The position numbers and the translations under genes were made by a program. A DNA stretch of 64,000 bases from Euborellia annulipes. Taxonomy: Eukaryota; Arthropoda; Insecta; Dermaptera; Anisolabididae. Numbering within the stretch: position 1 is the first letter of the stretch; each line of letters starts with the position of its first letter. This document shows positions 56,912-64,000 of this stretch, piece by piece. The DNA lies in NCBI GenBank assembly GCA_023213315.1, contig JAKCPI010016568.1, positions 36,748 to 100,747 of the forward strand. Reading direction: 5' to 3'. The notes beneath the pieces are model-generated. The model worked only from the letters and a program-made list of their open reading frames with translations, was not told the origin of the DNA and did no database searches.

Positions 56912-59200
56912 TTTGGGGTACTTAGGATTTGTTTTACATTAAAAAAATATTCTTATTTAATGAAAAAATCCCGTTTCTCTTTGATTCCTAAATAAAAAAA
57001 TAAATATTTGTAGAGTAGTTTATAGGCTCTATAAAAGATATTTTTTAATTATAGTCCTAATATTTATTCAGCATGTCTCTGGTTGTATTTTAGCAATGAA
57101 TGAGGCCAATGAAACAAGATTTGGCATGCAAATTTATTTATATTAATTAATACCTACCAGACTGCCGTTCTGACCTAATGAGTTATAGGTCATTAAGAAC
57201 TGCAAGAATTCAAATATAACAACTCGGGCAAATTATTTATTATTCAAAAATAATTCTCATTCATATAATCATCTTAATTTATCTGATTGACTTTAACAAA
57301 CAAAAGGATTTTGTTAAATAAATAAAAAAAAAAGAAAATCCTTTGGTAATTCATTAATTTTGAATAAAGAAACAATCCCTGAATTAACAGGAAGATTTCC
57401 TTTTACTCAAAGGATTCGATAAACACGGATTTCAATTCGTTTGCCTCGGAATTTCAAAGACAGGATTTGTATTTTCTTTCCAGACTGATTTGCTTTTTTT
57501 TAATTATTTGAAATAACTCCTTTTGTGACAGGACTTTTTTTCCCCTAAAGAGACAATGTCGGGACCTCATTGATGTCAAGTGGCGTTTTTGGCTTTCCGA
57601 AGAGCCTTCGGTTAAGGGAGAGAAAGAAAAACTCGAGAGGAATGGGAGCTTGGGGATAGATGAGCCAAAGAAAGCCAGGAGAGGCACGTAACTTTGGAAA
57701 TATCAATTTGCCTCTTTTTTTCTCTTTCTCTCTCTTTCTCTGATAAAAATTTCGACTATCGCATGATCTTTTATTCAAATGCATTCATCCCCGAGCTGTA
57801 GATTACGTTCAAAGCGAGGCACAACTATTCATAAATCATCTCCAGAGAAGTCATTGAAATTTCCAAAGATATTTATTAATTCTCAGTGGAAAGATTTCAA
57901 GTATTGAATGAATTTAAAATAGATATTAACTAACTTTTTTTATTTTGACAGTTCTTTTAAAAAGATGAGAGTAGAAGAGAATTAAAAAAAAGTGTAGCCT
58001 ATATTATTTATTCATAAAAAAGTCATCCAATTTTAGACAGAAGCATCTGCTACCTGCTCTTCCAAACTAATAAGATTTAAAAAATAAATTTATGATTTTT
58101 ATATCGGTCTTCGAAAATTTATCACTAAATATTTTTTATTCAATTGATTGATAGATATAAGGCCGAAAACATAAAGGGATATGGTGGTCTACCCCCTTCC
58201 GGAAAAAAATAAAAGATTAAGGAAGAAAAAAAATATTTTATATTCTTTAAAATGTATTCATTTGGGGAGGAGTTCCATAACCTGGATAGCCCAAAACCTC
58301 ACAACCTCGAGAAATATTTCTGAATACACCCCTGAATATATATCAATATGTACCCGGAGGCATAACTAGTTAATAAAAAAAAAATTTTATTGAAATGAGA
58401 CATAATTCTATTGATAAAATTTGAAATGTATAAATTACTAGACAATTCAAATTCTAATTGACAGTCCCTAAAATGGAGTTTGAATTTACAACTTTACTTC
58501 AAATAAATTTTGTTTACCTTAAAGCTTTAGAAATGTAAACTAGACAAGTTAAACATTGCGGTTGTTACTGTGTAACTGCTTTTTATTGGTTCTCATTCTA
58601 CTTTAAAATTTCAACCAAAGAAAAAAAGAAAGAGTAAAAATAAATGTTTTTAGAAAAAGTATTAGAATTTCAAAATGAAGAATAGAACAAATTAAATTAG
58701 GATTTTTTTATATTTATTTATTTTCTTTTTATTTCTAAGAAACTTTCAAATTTTCAACATTTATATTAAAATGCTATCAATTTAAACTTACAATTGTTAT
58801 ATTTTATTGTTTGCACTAAATATATATTTTATCGGAAATTAGAAATCAAGAAATCACACTTTTCTTTTAGCTTCAAAATAAATTTTGCCAATGTTCTCTA
58901 GCTCGTGATTTGTGGCTTCCCTGGCCTTTAAGTTGCTTTAGCAACCAAATTCAAGTCGAGAAGAGAGGGATTGATGTTCTTAGTGAATTTATCGAATCAA
59001 TTTAAAGGAACTTGACCAAATGGAGCAAAATGAAATTTAAAGGATTCTAAAACGTAATTAATTTTATGTGTATTTATTGGAAATTAAATGGTTCATTTTT
59101 TATACCTCTTTGATCTTGAGATTTTTATTGAGTTTGGTTATTTATTATAAAAAAATAATTGTTTTATAATCTAAATAGCCTATAACGAATCTACACTCAG
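56912..59200. other. AT-rich spacer with minor mixed patches
   Basis: 57540-57700 is less AT-rich (cctcattgatgtcaagtggc, ggagcttggggatagatgag) without splice-supported frames. A palindromic gttgctttagcaac (58931-58944) resembles an RFX X-box. Confidence 0.4.
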
Positions 59201-59217
59201 GAACTCATTTCTGGTGA

Positions 59218-59285
59218 ATTCGTGGATGACGACCACGATTTGCCCAAACTATGTCAGTCTTCCTCTCTTCCTCATAACGTGTCGA
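59218..59285 (+). repeat. Dispersed repeat fragment, partner of 28900
   Basis: gtggatgacgaccacgattt and tatgtcagtcttcctctc match the block at 28920-28995. Confidence 0.4.
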
Positions 59286-59523
59286 TTCTTTTGAAATTAT
59301 AGGATATAAAGAATATAAAGATTTTTTTTTGTTCTCGGGTATACCTTTTCAAAATACAGGTTCACAAAATTATATCCTTATCAAATTTGTTCACATTATA
59401 AATTACTTAATAAAAAAATAAATACCCGTAATTAAGAGAGAAATATAATCTACATAATAGAAGAAAGCAACATATAAAGTATAGCAGCGTATTGAAAAAC
59501 ATAATATTAAGAAAATAAACATA

Positions 59524-60201
59524 ATAGAAAATGTGGAACTTGACTTTGATAAATTGGTATGTGGTGGCTATTGCTTTAAAAATTTCTATTGCAGCTGGTG
59601 AGGAAATTGTTCAAGCTTTTGTTGGCTGTAAGTGAAGATTTTAGAAGAAGAAGAAGGTTAATGAAGGAGGGTCTCGGAAGTTTTGTTTGATGCATTCAAA
59701 AAATGTCTTTCTTTGAGAGGATCAGAAGTTCAGAATTGATGGGACAGAGGAGCAATGTCAATCTGGAGAAGGGACTATAGAGAACCTAGGTTAGATTAGG
59801 TTGAAGTGGCCGTTCCCAAAGAGGGAACACACTTAGGCCAATTAGGCCGTTTGTGATACCACGGTGGAGTTATTCCCCTTTCCTACCCTATGAGGAGACT
59901 TCGGCAGGATGTTTGAATTTTGCGGCAAGCTGGATTCGAACCCGAGCCGTGTTGAGACTTCGGACTCCGTAATTCTCAGCTTAGCCATTGCCTCATAGAG
60001 GACCTAAATAAGTTATCCTGAGCTAAATAAGTGCGTTTTACAAATTGCATTTCTTGAGTCCATCCAACCAAACTTTGGAGTCCCTTCTTTATTAACCAGA
60101 CTTCTTCAAAAAGCTTGATCGCCAGCTAGCTGCAATAGCAACTTTCAAAGCACTAGCCACCACATACCGGTTTACCATAGTCAAGTTCCACATTTTCTAT
60201 C
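59524..60201. mobile_element. Fold-back element with about 190-bp arms, carrying a SINE-B
   Basis: Arms 59524-59720 and about 60020-60201 are diverged inverted copies (atagaaaatgtggaacttga; ggtatgtggtggcta; gctattgcagct; aagaaggttaatgaaggagg/ggttaataaagaagggac). The loop holds a SINE-B copy. Confidence 0.65.
59795..60006 (-). mobile_element. tRNA-derived SINE, family B, uninterrupted copy
   Basis: On the - strand: tctatgaggcaatggctaag, cggagtccgaagtctcaaca, ggctcgggttcgaatccagc (B-box), ttgccgcaaaattcaaacat, ccgaagtctcctcatagggt, then ggcctaattggcctaagtgt and ccctctttgggaacggccac. It gives the pre-insertion sequence for 36160-36535. Confidence 0.7.
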
Positions 60202-60204
60202 AAA

Positions 60205-61190
60205 TTTCTTTTCTAAATTTTATTTCGTGTTTGGGATTTTTAAAATATTACTCTCAAAATAATAAAAAATATTTTATCACTTAAAATATGCAAAAAAAAA
60301 TAAGATTTTTTTTTATTCATCTACTGATGTGGTGTATTTTATTAGTGAAATGAATTCTATCACTTTGACTATTTTATTTTTAATAAATAAAATTGAATCC
60401 AAAAAAAAATTCACTTCACAATCGCTTTGTGTTAAAAAAAAAAAAAAATTATTTAGATATTATTTCGCTGTCACTCTGAATCAATATTCGTTATTGCCTT
60501 AGGGCTTTCAAATTCATACTTTTTTTCTCTCTCATTTTTTTTCCTGGCAATGGAAGAGAGAAGAAAATCAAACATTGTCATGATCCTTTAATATCAGTCA
60601 ATTTAAAGACAATTAAATAAAATATTTGCATTTCGAGGATTCTTTACTTATAATGAAAGTCATTTTATTAATTAAACAAATTTGTAAAATTGTCTTTTGT
60701 TTGTGTAAATTCATAAAAGAGTATTTTACCAATAATTGTTTTGCGGGATTATTTTGAAGTAGCTAACTAATTAGAATTTTGAATCCTTCTATTTAATTCG
60801 TAATTAATTTTAATATATTTTATCATCGAACCTCTGCTCTAGTATAATTATACTAACAATAATTAAAAATTTTACCTCCTTGCATTCTCCTTCGTCTGAT
60901 AATAAATGCCTGAATTCTCTCCCTCAGTCTATTTTGAAATATGATATCTTCCCCTCGTATCTCAGGTCCTTTCGGTTTTACGACTGAATTTGATTCAGAT
61001 ACTGAGTCTAGTTCAAATTATATTATAGATGATCTCGCTGTTTCGAGACTCTGATTAACCATCGAAATTAAGCCCGTAACAGTCTTATAAACAATACTAA
61101 TCATAAATACGCTTTAGAAAGGTTAATTACGAATTTGAAGTTTAATTTGTATATAAAGTACAATAGTGGGATTAGAAAATAGTAGTAAAT
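60205..61190. other. AT-rich spacer
   Basis: Nothing supportable was seen. Confidence 0.4.
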
Positions 61191-61194
61191 AAAT

Positions 61195-61350
61195 AAATAG
61201 CGAGCATTGACTTCTGATACCAAAGGTCAAGGGTTCGTATCCCGTCCCAGGCAACAAAATTTATTTCAAATGAATTGGATACCAATCAATTGAATTAAAT
61301 AAGGGGCTCGGATGCCGAAAAAGACCTTAAAACAAATTAAAAATAAATAA
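61195..61350 (+). mobile_element. tRNA-derived SINE, family C, reference copy
   Basis: Head with ttgacttctgataccaaagg, B-box caagggttcgtatcccgtcc, then caaatgaattggataccaat, caattgaattaaataagggg, ctcggatgccgaaaaagacc and an A/T-rich aaataaataaata tail. The tail block occurs alone at least eight times in the window. Confidence 0.62.
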
Positions 61351-61599
61351 ATAAATAGCCCTAAAAAGAAACGAATTTTTGACTTGAGATCAAAGAATTC
61401 CGTTGTTTTTAAACAAATTAGTTGTTTCAAATACAAACACTTTCTATTGATAAACTTTTAAGTTTAAAGAGGAAGTACAATTTTAAATAAAAGTTAAGTT
61501 CCCATTGCAGACCATTCAGATAGTCTTAACATTGATATTCTTTGTTTGCTGGTTGCTTGACAGACACACCCACAGACAGACAGCACCATGTTGCGAAAA

Positions 61600-62260
61600 C
61601 CACTTTTTACTTTCTCCTATCTTATATATATGTTAAAAATATAATTATATATATACTCAAAAATTCGATGTCGAGATTTTGACGGATATACACGTTTTGA
61701 GGTCCCCTGAATCCAAAAAAAGTGGTTATGCGACATGGACTGTCTGTCTGTGAACAAAATATCTCAAAAACGATAAGAGCTACCAGGTTGAAATTTTATA
61801 TTTAAGTTAAGCACCTCCCTAAGACGTGAAAATAAGCTTTTGAACAAAATCGGCCAAAAAGTACTAGGACTTTACTGATGGGCTTTTTCAGCTTTTTTTT
61901 TTCGATTTTCTCAAAGTTCGTTCCAACGATTTTGATTAAAATTCAAAAATCAATTATTTTTTAGATGCTCTTTAAAATGTATATTCTCATTTTGCCATTG
62001 AAATCTTTTGAAGCACACTTTACTTTTGTACTTCATAGGAAAGATAGGAGAAATGGTTGTCATGGTAACAAAAATAAATATTTTCCCATGTTGATAAATT
62101 TACATCTTGAATTCTATCTAATTTAGGACTTTGTTTCGGTAACTAAATATATGTCGACACGAAAAATCTGGTGTGACTAGCACAGAACACAATTTTCTCT
62201 TACCAAAGATAAGAGAAATTTGTGTGCTGTGAGACCAATCACACCAGATTTTTTTGATCC
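61600..62260 (+). repeat. R680 repeat, full-length copy
   Basis: Same order as 15160 and 52358, somewhat more diverged; the microsatellite segment is almost lost. The X-box at 62056-62069 reads GTTGTCATGGTAAC. Confidence 0.72.
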
Positions 62261-62345
62261 AGGGTATATACATCAAATGGTGTATATCTATCAAAATCCC
62301 AACATCCAATTTTTGACATGAAAAAAAAACCCTCTCTATATATCA
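62255..62345 (-). repeat. R680 start fragment in inverse orientation
   Basis: tatatctatcaaaatcccaa and catccaatttttgacatgaa, then a tatata hairpin, abut the terminal hairpin of the copy at 61600-62260. Confidence 0.5.
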
Positions 62346-63230
62346 ACACATATATATGAGAAAAAAAAAGAATTTTTTTTTGTTTGTAGAGAGAAATCCA
62401 TTTTTTTTTAAGTGCTTTTGTTGAATTTTCTTAGAAATAATTTAATTCAAAAATCTATTCTAACGTGATTACGTCTTTATAAATTTATATGATTTTTTAA
62501 AGCCCCAAAAGGTATTTTGGCTTCGTTAAAAAAGAAAATACACATTTTCTTATAATTAAAATTTAATTCATTGACCTGTGAGAGACGCGAAGCTAAACAC
62601 AAAATGATCAATTTTGTCTAAATAATGCCTTTCAAGCGTTTGATGGTGGAACAATTTTATATAATTAATTCCTTTGAAAATTAGTCTTCAATTTTCTAAA
62701 ATTTTAACAACCAAAGGGAAAAAGGGTGTCACAATATTTTTTTTTTTTTTAACCTAATTGTAATATCCGGTATTTAATTTTATACAAAAAGATAAACAAA
62801 CCCCTCTCTTTTTTGGTCCATTTAATAGAAGAATAATTAAATAAACAGATAAACAACTAAATAAAGAATTGAATTTTTTTTTTTTAAATTTATTTATTAT
62901 GAGAATAAAATAAGGGATTTAATATTAAAATAAATCAATGACCGTAAAATTTTTTTCTATAGGCTACCAATTATTTTTTTTACTTTTATTCAAATGTTTT
63001 TTTTATCCATTAAAAAAAAAGTTATTTTAACTGTGTCAATTATTATAGAGATATATTTTATTTATTATAAATTAACAAAATATTCTATTCAACATTTTGC
63101 CAGGATTTTCTCTATTCATTTGTTGATTGGGATAAATATAAAGAAGAATTATCGGAATAAATATTATATGAAAAAAGTATTATTAATTTGAAACAATGTT
63201 TTAAAAAAATCAATATACCGTACATATTTA
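62346..63230. other. AT-rich spacer
   Basis: No gene is supported; a 65-codon frame near 62994 is low-complexity. Confidence 0.4.
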
Positions 63231-63231
63231 A

Positions 63232-63290
63232 CCAGTGGCGCAACCAGAATTTGCCTCCGGGGCAGGAAGAGAAGGAGGGTTACGGAATCT
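63232..63290 (+). mobile_element. hAT-like left end
   Basis: cagtggcgcaaccagaattt then gcctccggggcagg. A second such start is at 63801 (cagtggcgccattccagatt). No right end was found. Confidence 0.35.
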
Positions 63291-63384
63291 TCTGCGTTTT
63301 ATGAATCAGAGAGAAGAAAGACATTAGCTTCGAGTCCCAAGCGAAAAAAATTTATTTGGCTACCAATCATTTTTTTTTTTATTG

Positions 63385-63690
63385 GAATGGGTGCATAAGG
63401 TCCGAAAACCCAGGGGTCACATGCAGCCAGGAGAAATAAAGTTAAAAAAAAAAGGAGAAGCATAAAAGGGGAACTCAACTGCGGGAACTGAGAAGACGCC
63501 TGTTGAGATTAGACTGAAGGTCTAAATATTGTATGTTTTGGGGAAGATAGACGCAGGGAGCTTGTTCCAATCACGGGAGGTCATGGGACAAAGGAAGATT
63601 GGAATTGACTAGTTCTGTTAGTAGTGAGTTGGACAGCATAGTGATGCTGAGACGATGCCTCCCTTGTGTTCCGTGTACATGTTTGATGTG
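63385..63690 (-). mobile_element. 3' end of a non-LTR retrotransposon, second copy
   Basis: Same family and orientation as 4830-5215 (gggtgcataaggtccgaa, gaactcaactgcgggaactg, gggagcttgttccaatca). The coding remnant is broken by small indels. Confidence 0.58.
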
Positions 63691-63824
63691 TAGGCCCTAT
63701 ATGTTTGATGATTTGAAATAAATAGGGTCTAAATGACCTTAGATGCTGAAAAAAGACCTTAAATCAAATAATATCATGTCCTAAATTCTTGTCCTAGACA
63801 GTGGCGCCATTCCAGATTTTTCTT

Positions 63825-63912
63825 GGGAGTAACGGTTATCGTCAAAGTCTTATATGGCTTGAGTTGCCGAAAAGACTGTGTGAATGGGAAAAAAGTGTGA
63901 GTGTTAAAAAAA
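63825..63912 (+). mobile_element. SINE family A 3' part
   Basis: aacggttatcgtcaaagtct, tatggcttgagttgccgaaa, agactgtgtgaatgg and a gtgtgagtg tail. Confidence 0.55.
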
Positions 63913-64000
63913 AAAATTGTACAGTTTATAGGCATACTCGTAGATATGTTTTGATCTGAACAATGGCCTTATCCCCCTCACCAATAAAATACATTTAAAA

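Overview
This is a eukaryotic, intron-sized, very AT-rich window from an invertebrate animal. The evidence is the absence of dense ORFs, consensus GT/AG splice sites around a few short GC-rich coding islands, and a dense mix of animal-type transposons: Jockey-like and other non-LTR elements, Penelope-like elements, tRNA-derived SINEs, hAT, pogo and Helitron-like DNA elements. An arthropod, perhaps a crustacean, is my best guess, but nothing fixes the taxon. No prokaryotic gene, CRISPR array, rRNA gene or bona fide tRNA gene was seen.

Host coding content is small. Two GC-rich exon candidates on the + strand (about 30798-31170 and 43201-43400) have good donor sites and compatible intron phases (phase 1 to phase 1). 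They probably belong to one gene with a roughly 12 kb intron. A possible 5' non-coding exon (18796-18941) and a possible downstream exon (53863-53947) lie on the same strand. A separate exon candidate lies on the - strand at 11155-11317 in a CpG-rich patch. I do not recognise any of these proteins.

The rest is mobile DNA. From left to right: a Penelope-type fold-back with hammerhead-ribozyme cores (190-532); a 5'-truncated Jockey-like retrotransposon with an open RT frame and an 18-bp target-site duplication (1400-3100); a second fold-back with a complete hammerhead core (3148-3429); 3' ends of a second non-LTR family (4830-5215 and 63385-63690); a 425-bp MITE (10035-10459); SINE and hairpin-repeat clusters (11.5-15.9 kb); a Penelope-like element with GIY-YIG nuclease and inverted pseudo-LTRs (19749-21520); a degenerate 65-bp satellite (25.7-26.2 kb); several short hAT elements with 8-bp duplications; a SINE broken by a palindromic MITE (36142-36560); a four-level nested structure (46728-50546); a pogo-like element carrying a hAT and a long repeat (51822-53239); and a 79-bp minisatellite of 18.7 copies (55431-56911).

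Two themes recur. First, hammerhead ribozyme cores sit in inverted pairs at Penelope-type ends. Second, one middle-repetitive family of about 680 bp (called R680 here) recurs at least six times, ends in a long hairpin, and carries a near-perfect RFX X-box. Nested insertions with intact target-site duplications give a relative history for much of the window.
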